From positions 1 to 32,778 of the forward strand of contig NZ_LLXZ01000168.1 in assembly GCF_001440395.1 (NCBI RefSeq): 32,778 nucleotides of DNA, in the 5' to 3' direction. A model generated the notes under the pieces. It had not been told where the DNA came from. It saw only the letters and a list, made by a program, of their open reading frames with translations, and did no database searches. This document shows positions 7,185-14,253 of this stretch, piece after piece. A program made the translations under genes and the position numbers. This DNA comes from Bradyrhizobium jicamae. Lineage in GTDB: Bacteria; Pseudomonadota; Alphaproteobacteria; Rhizobiales; Xanthobacteraceae. Positions within the stretch are counted from its first letter, which is position 1; the number at the start of each line of letters is the position of its first letter.

Positions 7185-7331
7185 GGTCGTTTCCTCAAGC
7201 GATGGCCAAAAAGGGCCGGTTAATCAGGCATTTGGGTGGGTGGTGACCGCCGGTCGCCCGCGAATTTCCGGCGTTGTCTAGAGCATTTTCCTGCCCATGG
7301 GAAATCCGTTTATGCATGGCCCGGTGCGGCA
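7185..7331. other. Spacer upstream of ilvC
   Basis: About 150 bases between the LysE/RhtB gene and ilvC. It includes a stretch starting TAGAGCATTTTCC at about 7279 that resembles the end of the TAGAGC repeat family seen at 18341-18468. There is no clear terminator for the upstream operon and no strong -35/-10 pair, so read-through into ilvC is possible. Confidence 0.4.
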
Positions 7332-7937
7332 TCATGCGTCCATGAAGACCGGATAGAGCGAAGCCAGCAGCAGCACCGCCATGACGATGTTGAAGGCCCG
7401 CACCGCCCGGCGGGAGGTCAGGACCGGCCGCAGCGCGGTGCCGAACAGGGCCCAGGCGGTGCAGGACAGGATGCCCAACAGCAGGCTGAGGCCGACCTGG
7501 ATCGCGATGTTCCAGGGATAGGCGGCGATCGCCGCATAGGCGGTGATGGTGCCGATCACCATGACCCAGCCCTTGGCGTTGACCCACTGGAACATGGCCG
7601 CGCCCCAGAACGTCATCGGGTGGCCGCGGCTTTTATCCTCCTCGGCGGACGGCGGCTCGGACATCGCAATCGCCCAGGCCAGATAGATCAGGTAGGCCGC
7701 GCCGGCATATTTCAGGATGGTCTGCAGCACCGGATAGGCGATGAAGATGGTGCCGAGCCCGAGCCCGACCGCGCCGACCATGAAGGCAAAGCCCACGGTG
7801 ATCCCCATGATGTGCGGGATGGTCGGGCGGAAGCCATAGGTGAGCCCCGACGACAGCAGCATGATGTTGTTCGGCCCCGGCGTGAAGAACATCACCGTGG
7901 CGAACATGACGAAGGCGATCAGCAGCGATTGCGACAT
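7332..7937 (-). CDS. LysE/RhtB-family amino acid exporter
   Basis: A 201-residue inner-membrane protein with about six hydrophobic helices, the usual length of this family. The N-terminus shows the family signature FFTPGPNNIMLLSSGLTYGFR, followed by PHIMGITVGF. Start at 7937 (MSQSLLIAFVMFATVMF) is preferred over an upstream frame that overlaps the EamA gene. LysE/RhtB proteins export amino acids such as lysine, homoserine, threonine or leucine. The place at the end of an ilv operon, 7 bases after the EamA gene, suggests export of branched-chain or related amino acids, but that is inference. Confidence 0.9.
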   Translation of the reverse strand: MSQSLLIAFVMFATVMFFTPGPNNIMLLSSGLTYGFRPTIPHIMGITVGFAFMVGAVGLGLGTIFIAYPVLQTILKYAGAAYLIYLAWAIAMSEPPSAEEDKSRGHPMTFWGAAMFQWVNAKGWVMVIGTITAYAAIAAYPWNIAIQVGLSLLLGILSCTAWALFGTALRPVLTSRRAVRAFNIVMAVLLLASLYPVFMDA

Positions 7938-7944
7938 GGGGGCC

Positions 7945-8835
7945 TCACGCGATCTTTGGCAGAACTTGTTTTTCTGAAGCCTGGCTACGTTTGGACAGCA
8001 GCATGACGGCGATGCCGCCGACCACGGTAACCATTCCGGCGAGCCGCAGCGGCCCGAAGGTTTCACCGAATACCACGCTCGAGGCCGCAGAACCGACGAA
8101 CGGCACCAAGAGCGCGAACGGCACCACCTGCGCCGCCGGATAGTCCCGCAGCAGCCGACCCCACAGCCAGTAGGCGATGCTGGTGGATACGCCGCCGAGG
8201 CCGATCATGCACATCAGGCCGGTCAGCGACATGTGGGTCAGCGCATGCCAGGTGGGCTGCGGGCCATTGCTGACCAGTGTCAGCGCCAGCAGCGGAACCG
8301 CCGCGACCAGGCACAGCCATGCGAACAGGTCGAACATCGGCACGCCCTGCGCGCGCCGCAGCAACAGATTGCCGGCCGCGAAGCTGAGCGGAGAAATCAT
8401 CAATATGGCGAAGGCACTGACGCTGAAATCATAACCGACCGTGCCGCAGATCATCAGCAGGCCAACCGTGGCAATGCCGATGCCTACCGTCTGCCACGGG
8501 CCCGGCCGCTCGCGGAACAGCAGCGCGGCAAAGCCGATGGTGAACAGCGCCTGGCTCTGCACGATCACGCTGGAAAGGCCGACGGGAACGCCATGCGCGA
8601 TGGCGAAGGCCTGCGCGAGAAACTGGCCGAGGAACAGCGTGAAGCTGATCGAGACCAGCACCGTCCATGAAACCTTCGGCCGCGCCACGAACAGGCACGG
8701 CAAAGCCGCGATGGCAAAGCGCAGCGTTGTCATCAGCTCGGGGGAAAATTCGTTGAGCGCGATCCGGCTCGCGACAAAGGCAAGCCCCCAGATCACCGCC
8801 ACCAGGACGGCGATGCAGACATCGGCCGGTTTCAT
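7945..8835 (-). CDS. EamA/DMT-family permease
   Basis: A 296-residue protein with ten hydrophobic helices in two homologous halves, each an EamA domain. The first half starts AVIWGLAFVASRIALNEFSPELMTTLRF, the second includes LSFAAGNLLLRRAQG and ends AGMVTVVGGIAVMLLSK. The family exports amino acids and metabolites (YdeD/EamA exports cysteine pathway products, RhtA threonine/homoserine). Its stop lies 7 bases before the LysE/RhtB start, so two unrelated export families are encoded in tandem. The start at 8835 lies directly beside a tandem 16-base repeat in the spacer. Confidence 0.88.
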   Translation of the reverse strand: MKPADVCIAVLVAVIWGLAFVASRIALNEFSPELMTTLRFAIAALPCLFVARPKVSWTVLVSISFTLFLGQFLAQAFAIAHGVPVGLSSVIVQSQALFTIGFAALLFRERPGPWQTVGIGIATVGLLMICGTVGYDFSVSAFAILMISPLSFAAGNLLLRRAQGVPMFDLFAWLCLVAAVPLLALTLVSNGPQPTWHALTHMSLTGLMCMIGLGGVSTSIAYWLWGRLLRDYPAAQVVPFALLVPFVGSAASSVVFGETFGPLRLAGMVTVVGGIAVMLLSKRSQASEKQVLPKIA

Positions 8836-8866
8836 TTTTGGCTCTGTTGGTTTTTGGCTCTGTTGG
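8835..8866. repeat. Perfect tandem 16-base repeat in the methyltransferase-EamA spacer
   Basis: TTTTTGGCTCTGTTGG occurs at 8835-8850 and again at 8851-8866, with a partial third copy (GCTCTGTTGGTC) at 8875-8886 inside the end of the methyltransferase gene. On the coding strand the third copy is the methyltransferase C-terminus Asp-Gln-Gln-Ser. It looks like slippage duplication of the gene end, and it moves the EamA start away from the preceding stop codon. The first copy overlaps the first base of the EamA ATG. Confidence 0.85.
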
Positions 8867-8871
8867 TCTTG

Positions 8872-9567
8872 TTAGCTCTGTTGGTCCGGCTTTGGCTTGC
8901 GCAGCAGATAGGTGCCGTGGAGCGGCGCGTGGTAGTCGACCGATGCCAGCGTGAAGCCGATATCGGTCAGCATGCGTTCGATCACCCAGCCGAAGGTCGA
9001 GTACTCGTCGCGCATGTGGGTGACCACGCCTTCGCGCTGGAAATCGTGGTTCTTGATGGTGAAATCGGCCCATTGGTCGACATCGCGCTCGACGCCGTCG
9101 GGCATGCTGACGAAGACGATGTCGCGCAGGTAGAAATTGGCGCCGGGCTTCAGCGCGGCATAGATCCTCGCCAGCGCCACCGCTTTCCAGAAATCCGGCA
9201 GATGATGCAGCGTGAATTCGCTGACGATCAGATCGTAGGAATTGGGCTGGTAGGCAAAGCTCAGCATGCCGGCCGGCTGGGTGCGGATCGCGATCTTGCG
9301 GTCGCGGGCCTGGATATCGGCGAGCGCCAGCATCGCCGGCGATATGTCTATGGCGTCGACCTCGGCCCCCATCAGCGCCGCTTCGCAGGCCAGTACGCCG
9401 TTGCCGCAACCGATATCGGCCACCCGCCAGCCCGACTGCACGCCGAGCATGGTGAGCGCGGCGCGGGCGCGCTCGTCGCTGTCGTCATGCCGGTCGTAGA
9501 TCGAGGCGACCGCACGATCGAGCCCGAGCCGCCGTCTTTGAGTGTAATACCAGTCACGCGCCAGCAT
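8872..9567 (-). CDS. Class I SAM-dependent methyltransferase
   Basis: A protein of 231 residues from the ATG at 9567, which has GAGGGG at the right distance; a GTG at 9573 overlapping the ilvN stop (GTGA) would add two residues. Motif I is WRVADIGCGNGVLACEAA, with the acidic residue DAIDISPAML binding SAM ribose, and motif IV reads SYDLIVSEFTLHHLPD. This is a methyltransferase 11-type fold of UbiE/small-molecule style. The substrate is unknown. The gene follows ilvN almost without a gap inside an amino acid operon, which is an unusual partner. It is not a branched-chain pathway enzyme that I know. Confidence 0.88.
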   Translation of the reverse strand: MLARDWYYTQRRRLGLDRAVASIYDRHDDSDERARAALTMLGVQSGWRVADIGCGNGVLACEAALMGAEVDAIDISPAMLALADIQARDRKIAIRTQPAGMLSFAYQPNSYDLIVSEFTLHHLPDFWKAVALARIYAALKPGANFYLRDIVFVSMPDGVERDVDQWADFTIKNHDFQREGVVTHMRDEYSTFGWVIERMLTDIGFTLASVDYHAPLHGTYLLRKPKPDQQS

Positions 9568-9569
9568 GT

Positions 9570-10112
9570 TCACATCCCCTCAGGCCCACGTCCGATTGCG
9601 GCAACGCCAGTGCGCGATACCTCGAGAAGGCCGAGCGGGCGCATCAGGTCGATAAATTGGCTGATCTTCGATGAGTTGCCTGTGATCTCGAACACAAAAC
9701 TTTCGGTCGTGGCGTCGATCACGCGGGCGCGGAACGCATCCGCCAGTCGCAGCGCCTCGACCCGGCTGTCGCCGCGGCCAACCACCTTCACCATGGCGAG
9801 TTCCCGCTCGATCGAGCGGCCGGTGATCGTCATGTCGACGACGCGGTAGACCGGGATCATGCGGTCGAGCTGGTGCTTGATCTGCTCGATCACCATCGGC
9901 GTGCCCGTGGTGACGATGGTGATGCGCGAGAGATGTTTCTGGCTCTCGGTCTCGGAGACCGTGAGACTGTCAATGTTGTAGCCGCGGCCGGAGAACAGGC
10001 CGATCACGCGCGCGAGCACGCCGGGCTCGTTCTGCACCAACACCGAGAGCGTGTGCGTCTCGTTGGGATCGTGGCGCTCTTCCAGGAAGTAGGCGGATGC
10101 GGGCTGGTTCAT
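9570..10112 (-). CDS. ilvN: Acetolactate synthase small (regulatory) subunit
   Basis: A 180-residue subunit that activates the catalytic subunit and gives valine feedback inhibition. The first ACT domain spans about residues 20-95 (HTLSVLVQNEPGVLARVIGLFSGRGYNIDSL, broken here only by reading order). It is followed by a C-terminal domain with VKVVGRGDSRVEALRLADAF and ITGNSSKISQFIDLMRPLGL. Start at 10112 (MNQPASAYF) is chosen because the upstream frame overlaps the dehydratase end. It lies 25 bases after the threonine dehydratase. The length is in the long IlvH class. Confidence 0.96.
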   Translation of the reverse strand: MNQPASAYFLEERHDPNETHTLSVLVQNEPGVLARVIGLFSGRGYNIDSLTVSETESQKHLSRITIVTTGTPMVIEQIKHQLDRMIPVYRVVDMTITGRSIERELAMVKVVGRGDSRVEALRLADAFRARVIDATTESFVFEITGNSSKISQFIDLMRPLGLLEVSRTGVAAIGRGPEGM

Positions 10113-10137
10113 GGTCGTCCCCTTACATGTCCTCTCG

Positions 10138-11124
10138 TTACGCCATCGCGCGTTGGGCGGCTGGCGTGACATCCGTCCCGACCCATTTTCGGAACAGATC
10201 GAAATCGATATTGCCGCCTGACAGGATCAGGCCGACACGCTTACCGGCGAGCTTTTGCTTTTCCTGCAGCGCGGCGGCGAGCGCGGCTGCGCCGGCGCCT
10301 TCAGCCAGATTATGCGTGTCGGTCCAGTAGGCGCGGATCGCGGCACCCACCTCATCGTCGCTCACCTGCACAATGCGCGAGGCGCCCTTGCGGATGAGCG
10401 CGAAGGCGTCCGGATCGGGAATGCGCGTCGCCATGCCGTCGGCCAGCGTGTTGCTGGTTTCGGTGGTCACGATCTTGCCCGCTGCAAACGACAGCGCGTA
10501 GGACGGCGCTTCGGTCGACTGCACGCCGACGATCTCGGTCTTCAGCCCGAGCAGGTCGCGCGCCATGATGCAGCCGGAGATGCCGGAGCCCTGCCCGATC
10601 GGCACGTAGAGAATGTCGAGATCGGGCGCGGCGCGGAACAGTTCGAGCGCGTAGGTGGCGACGCCGAGCACGAGATCCCTGTGGAACGACGGCACCATGT
10701 GCAGACCGGCGAACTGGGCGCGGCGCTGGGCTTCTTCGGCCGCCGCCTGAAAATCCTCGCCATGTTCGACCAGTTCGGCGCCGAACGCGTGCATGGCGCG
10801 GTTCTTCTCCACCGAATTGCCGCGCGGTACGTAAATCACCGCCGGCACGCCGTGACGGGAAGCCGCGAACGCCAGACTCTGGCCGTGATTGCCGCGGGTG
10901 GCGGAAATGATCCCTGCTGTGTTCGGGCTTTCGCGCTTCAGCCGGTCGAGATAGACCAACCCCCCGCGCACCTTGAAGGCGCCGATCGGCGTATGGTTCT
11001 CGTGCTTGACCACGACGCGCGTCCCCAGCCGCTGCGCCAGCAGCGGCCAGGCATGCGCCGGCGTCGGCGGCACTGCCTGCCCCACGATCCCATGCGCGCG
11101 TTCGAGCTCTGCGAGGTCAAACAT
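10138..11124 (-). CDS. Threonine dehydratase-type PLP enzyme, without ACT domain
   Basis: A 328-residue fold-type II PLP enzyme. The PLP lysine lies in PIGAFKVRGG, after VVKHENHTP. The glycine loop is GQGSGISGC, and a serine/asparagine-rich ISATRGNHGQS segment contacts substrate. It has the catalytic domain only and lacks the regulatory C-terminal ACT-like domain of biosynthetic IlvA. It lies 14 bases after ilvB and before ilvN, so a role in making 2-oxobutyrate for isoleucine is likely. Related enzymes of this length include catabolic threonine dehydratase, serine racemase and EutB-type dehydratases, so substrate specificity is not proven. Confidence 0.85.
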   Translation of the reverse strand: MFDLAELERAHGIVGQAVPPTPAHAWPLLAQRLGTRVVVKHENHTPIGAFKVRGGLVYLDRLKRESPNTAGIISATRGNHGQSLAFAASRHGVPAVIYVPRGNSVEKNRAMHAFGAELVEHGEDFQAAAEEAQRRAQFAGLHMVPSFHRDLVLGVATYALELFRAAPDLDILYVPIGQGSGISGCIMARDLLGLKTEIVGVQSTEAPSYALSFAAGKIVTTETSNTLADGMATRIPDPDAFALIRKGASRIVQVSDDEVGAAIRAYWTDTHNLAEGAGAAALAAALQEKQKLAGKRVGLILSGGNIDFDLFRKWVGTDVTPAAQRAMA

Positions 11125-11138
11125 CTGCCCCTCTCACC

Positions 11139-12914
11139 TCACACCAATGCCTTGCCGCCGGCGAAGGCCGCCGCCGTCGCCTCGTCGGTGGCTTCCACCG
11201 GCAGCAGCATTTCGTTGTGCGCCTTGCCGGACGGAATCATCGGGAAGCAGTTTTCCAGCGCGGCGACGCGGCAATCGAACAGCACCGGGCGCTTGACCTT
11301 GATCATCTCCTTCAGCGCGCCGTCGAGATCGCCAGGCTTGATCGCCTGGATGCCGACGCAGCCGAACGCGTCCGCGAGCTTGACGAAATCCGGCAGCGCT
11401 TCCGAATAGGAGTGCGACAGGCGGTTGCCGTGCAGGAGCTGCTGCCACTGCCGCACCATGCCCATATACTGGTTGTTCAGGATGAAGATCTTGATCGGCA
11501 GCTCGAACTGAACCGCCGTGGACATCTCCTGCATCGTCATCTGCACCGAGGCGTCGCCCGCGATGTCGATCACGAGGCTGTCGCGATGCGCCACCTGCAC
11601 GCCGAGCGCGGCCGGCAGGCCGTAGCCCATGGTGCCGAGGCCACCAGATGTCATCCAGCGGTGGGGCTCCTCGAAACCGAAGAACTGCGCCGCCCACATC
11701 TGATGCTGGCCGACCTCGGTCGTGATGTAGGTGTCGTGGCCGCGCGTCGCCTCGAACAGCTTCTGGATGGCGTATTGCGGCAGGATGACGTCGTTGCTCT
11801 TCTTGTAGGCGAGCGAATTGCGCGCCCGCCAGGTGGCAATCTCCTGCCACCAGGTCTTGATGTCAGGCTTCTTCGCTTCGGCCTTGAACACCTGCAGCAG
11901 GTCACCCAGCACGTTGCCGACATCGCCGATGATCGGCACGTCGACACGGATGTTCTTGTTGATCGAAGATGGATCGATGTCGATGTGGATCTTCTTCGAG
12001 CCCGGCGAGAACGCGTCGGTGCGGCCGGTGATGCGGTCGTCGAAGCGCGCGCCGACACACAGCATGACGTCGCAACCATGCATCGTCATGTTGGCCTCGT
12101 AGGTGCCGTGCATGCCGAGCATGCCGAGCCAGTTCTTGCCCGACGCCGGATAGGCGCCCAGACCCATCAGCGTCGAGGTGATCGGGAATCCGGTGACCTC
12201 GACCAGCTCGCGCAGGAGCTTTGACGCCTCGGGTCCGGAATTGATGACGCCGCCGCCGGAATAGATCACCGGCCGCTTGGCGGAAGCCAATAACGCGACG
12301 GCCTTGCGAATCTGCATCGGGTCGCCCTTCACGCGCGGCGTGTAGGAAACGTGCACATCGTCCTTGCGCGGCGGATGATAGGTGCCGACCGCGAACTGCA
12401 CGTCCTTCGGAACGTCGACCACGACCGGGCCGGGACGGCCCGAGCTTGCGACATAGAACGCCTCGTGCAGCACTTTTGCGAGATCGTTGACGTCGCGCAC
12501 CAGCCAGTTGTGCTTGGTGCAGGGACGGGTGATGCCGACAGTGTCGCATTCCTGGAACGCGTCGTTGCCGATCAGATGGGTGGGCACCTGTCCGGTGATG
12601 CAGACCAAGGGAATCGAATCCATCAGCGCGTCCGTCAGCGGCGTCACCATGTTGGTGGCGCCGGGGCCCGACGTCACCAGCACGACGCCCGGCTTGCCGG
12701 TCGAGCGCGCGTAACCTTCAGCGGCGTGGCCGGCGCCCTGCTCGTGCCGCACCAGGATGTGCTCGACCTCGCTCTGCTGGAAAATCTCATCATAGATCGG
12801 AAGCACCGCGCCGCCGGGATAGCCGAAGATGTGCTGGACGCCATGATCGATGAGCGCGCGCACGATCATCGCGGCGCCGGTCATCTGATTGGGGTCGTTG
12901 CTCTGGTCGGTCAT
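11139..12914 (-). CDS. ilvB: Acetolactate synthase large (catalytic) subunit
   Basis: A 591-residue thiamine diphosphate enzyme that condenses pyruvate with pyruvate or 2-oxobutyrate in the first shared step of valine/leucine/isoleucine synthesis. Catalytic Glu58 lies in RHEQGAGHAAEGYAR. The ThDP/Mg motif is GDASVQMTMQEMSTAVQ followed by NNQYMGMV near the C-terminus, and the middle domain is the FAD-binding type. Start at 12914 (MTDQSNDPNQ) follows GGAG and fits family length; the frame also runs back through the leader. Expression should be under the attenuator at 12969-13087. Confidence 0.97.
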   Translation of the reverse strand: MTDQSNDPNQMTGAAMIVRALIDHGVQHIFGYPGGAVLPIYDEIFQQSEVEHILVRHEQGAGHAAEGYARSTGKPGVVLVTSGPGATNMVTPLTDALMDSIPLVCITGQVPTHLIGNDAFQECDTVGITRPCTKHNWLVRDVNDLAKVLHEAFYVASSGRPGPVVVDVPKDVQFAVGTYHPPRKDDVHVSYTPRVKGDPMQIRKAVALLASAKRPVIYSGGGVINSGPEASKLLRELVEVTGFPITSTLMGLGAYPASGKNWLGMLGMHGTYEANMTMHGCDVMLCVGARFDDRITGRTDAFSPGSKKIHIDIDPSSINKNIRVDVPIIGDVGNVLGDLLQVFKAEAKKPDIKTWWQEIATWRARNSLAYKKSNDVILPQYAIQKLFEATRGHDTYITTEVGQHQMWAAQFFGFEEPHRWMTSGGLGTMGYGLPAALGVQVAHRDSLVIDIAGDASVQMTMQEMSTAVQFELPIKIFILNNQYMGMVRQWQQLLHGNRLSHSYSEALPDFVKLADAFGCVGIQAIKPGDLDGALKEMIKVKRPVLFDCRVAALENCFPMIPSGKAHNEMLLPVEATDEATAAAFAGGKALV

Positions 12915-12968
12915 GGTCTGCTCCGGATGCGCTGAGGGCGCGGCTTCTTTCGGTTGTCTGTTCTGGGA

Positions 12969-12993
12969 AATAAAAAGGGGCCCGAGAGGCCCC
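12969..12993 (-). terminator. Attenuator (terminator hairpin) of the ilv leader
   Basis: On the minus strand GGGGCC (from 12993) pairs with GGCCCC (to 12977) over a 5-base loop, followed by TTTTTATTT. This is a classic intrinsic terminator, placed after the leader peptide and about 55 bases before the ilvB start. It should stop transcription when branched-chain amino acids are plentiful. Confidence 0.88.
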
Positions 12994-13043
12994 ATGCACA
13001 CCGCCTGAATTTGGGTGGCCGCTAGCCACCCCCGGCGGTGTGC
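12994..13043 (-). promoter_or_regulatory. Pause/antiterminator hairpin of the ilv leader
   Basis: GCACACCGCC and GGCGGTGTGC (outer stem, about 13043-13034 and 13006-12996) enclose an inner stem GGGTGGC/GCCACCC, with the leader stop codon TAG in the inner loop. A ribosome that finishes the peptide would cover or release this stem. The GGCC-containing right arm could instead pair with the first arm of the terminator. The stems are seen; the exact antiterminator pairing needs folding. Confidence 0.65.
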
Positions 13044-13087
13044 CTGGATACGACGACGATAAGGAGTTTGGTAATAATATTACGCAT
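13022..13087 (-). CDS. ilv operon leader peptide (transcription attenuation)
   Basis: A 21-residue leader ORF from ATG 13087 to TAG 13022. Residues 4-13 read IITKLLIVVV, so eight of ten codons are Ile, Leu or Val, followed by SRHTAGGG. This is the hallmark of translation-coupled attenuation. When charged Ile, Leu or Val tRNA is scarce, the ribosome stalls in this run, the pause hairpin (12996-13043) changes its pairing, and the terminator at 12969-12993 does not form. It stands between a good promoter (13120-13147) and ilvB. It is too short to appear among ordinary gene predictions. Confidence 0.9.
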   Translation of the reverse strand: MRNIITKLLIVVVSRHTAGGG

Positions 13088-13119
13088 TTTGCGGCTCGGA
13101 CTTCCCAAAGGTTGCGCGG

Positions 13120-13147
13120 GTTATACCGTCCGGCCCCGGGAAGTCAA
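13120..13147 (-). promoter_or_regulatory. Sigma-70-type promoter of the ilv operon
   Basis: On the minus strand TTGACT (13147-13142) and TATAAC (13125-13120) are separated by 16 bases. Transcription would start near 13113, giving a short lead to the leader peptide at 13087. The match to TTGACA/TATAAT is strong and the position is just as expected. Confidence 0.75.
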
Positions 13148-13250
13148 GGGATGGACGCTTTCGGCGCGACTTAGGCAGTGTAACCGCGTTCCGGGCATTC
13201 GGCGAGGGGGAATTTTGGGCGTGCAGCCATGCGGCGGGGCCGGAATAGGG

Positions 13251-13341
13251 CCGTAGCCCGGGTGGAGCGCAGCGTAACCCGGGGACCGGTCGCCCGCGGC
13301 GGGGGAGTCCCGGATTACGCTTCGCTCCATCCGGGCTACGG
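13251..13341. repeat. Palindromic intergenic repeat (CCGTAGCCCGG family) reaching into miaA
   Basis: CCGTAGCCCGGGTGGAGCGC at 13251-13270 and its continuation (AGCGTAACCCGGGG) are mirrored by CCCGGATTACGCTTCGCTCC and ATCCGGGCTACGG at 13309-13341. The loop is about 24 GC-rich bases. I know this repeat type from Bradyrhizobium intergenic DNA. Its right end contains the miaA stop codon (TAG on the minus strand at 13338-13336). Confidence 0.85.
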
Positions 13342-14253
13342 GCAATAGGCCCTCGCCGCCTCCGGCGTCACCCACTCGAACTCCGGCAGTTGATGCCGGA
13401 ACCAGGTGAATTGCCGTTTCGCATAGTGGCGGGTATCGGCACGGCCGATTTCGGCGGCTTCCTCGCGCGTAATCTCGCCGCCGAGGTAGCGGATCAAAGC
13501 CGGCACGCCATGGGCCTTCATCGCCGGCAGCAGGGAATCGAGCTTTCGCGCAGCGAGCGCGGCGACCTCCTCCAGCGCACCGCCGGCCAGCATCGCGTCG
13601 AACCGTGCATCGATCCGTGCATAAAGCTGGTCGCGATCGGGCGCGAGGAAAACCGCAGTGAATTCGCCCGGCGGCAGCAGCGGCGGCAGGCCTTCGCGAT
13701 GCCAGTCCGGCAGCGTACGCCCCGTGGCTTCGACGACTTCCAGCGCACGGGCAATCCGGGTGCGGTCGCGCGGCTTCAGCCGTTCGGCAGAGACGGGATC
13801 GCGCTGCGCCAATTCTGCATGCAGCGCCTCGACGCCATCGCGCTCCAGCCGGGCGCGCACCGCTTCGCGCACCTCGGCCGGGATCGGCGGCACCGCGGAC
13901 AGGCCGCGTGTCAGCGCCTTGAAGTAGAGGCCGGAACCACCGATGAAGATCGGCAGACGCTTTTCCGCGCGCGCTTCCGCCAATACCTTTTCCGCGTCCG
14001 CCACCCAGGCGCCCGCCGAGAAATTGACCGACGCATCGACATGGCCATAGAGCCGGTGCGGGACGCGCGCCTCCTCCTCCCCCGTCGGCCGGGCCGTGAT
14101 GATGCGGAGATCGCGATAGACCTGCATGGAATCGGTATTGATGACGACGCCGCCGGTCTTTTGCGCCAATTCGAGCGCCAGGGCCGACTTGCCGCTGGCG
14201 GTCGGCCCTGCGATAAGCACGGCCTTGCTCAAATCTAGCTGATGCGCCTGCAT
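13336..14253 (-). CDS. miaA: tRNA dimethylallyltransferase
   Basis: A 305-residue enzyme that adds a dimethylallyl group to A37 of tRNAs reading UNN codons. The P-loop GPTASGKS lies at 16-23, followed by NTDSMQVYRDLRIITARPT, which binds the prenyl donor and tRNA. A typical IFIGGSGLYFKALTRGLS segment and the C-terminal RHYAKRQFTWFRHQ complete the signature. Start at 14253 follows GAGGGAC; an ATG at 14274 is a second option. The chosen ATG shares the CATG with the divergent serB start. The last codons and stop lie in the repeat at 13251-13341. Confidence 0.95.
   Translation of the reverse strand: MQAHQLDLSKAVLIAGPTASGKSALALELAQKTGGVVINTDSMQVYRDLRIITARPTGEEEARVPHRLYGHVDASVNFSAGAWVADAEKVLAEARAEKRLPIFIGGSGLYFKALTRGLSAVPPIPAEVREAVRARLERDGVEALHAELAQRDPVSAERLKPRDRTRIARALEVVEATGRTLPDWHREGLPPLLPPGEFTAVFLAPDRDQLYARIDARFDAMLAGGALEEVAALAARKLDSLLPAMKAHGVPALIRYLGGEITREEAAEIGRADTRHYAKRQFTWFRHQLPEFEWVTPEAARAYCP

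Noticed and set aside
5769..7223. Long plus-strand open frame of 484 codons over ilvC
   Set aside because: It is the antisense of ilvC, with no ribosome site or recognisable domain; GC-rich coding DNA leaves such open frames on the other strand.
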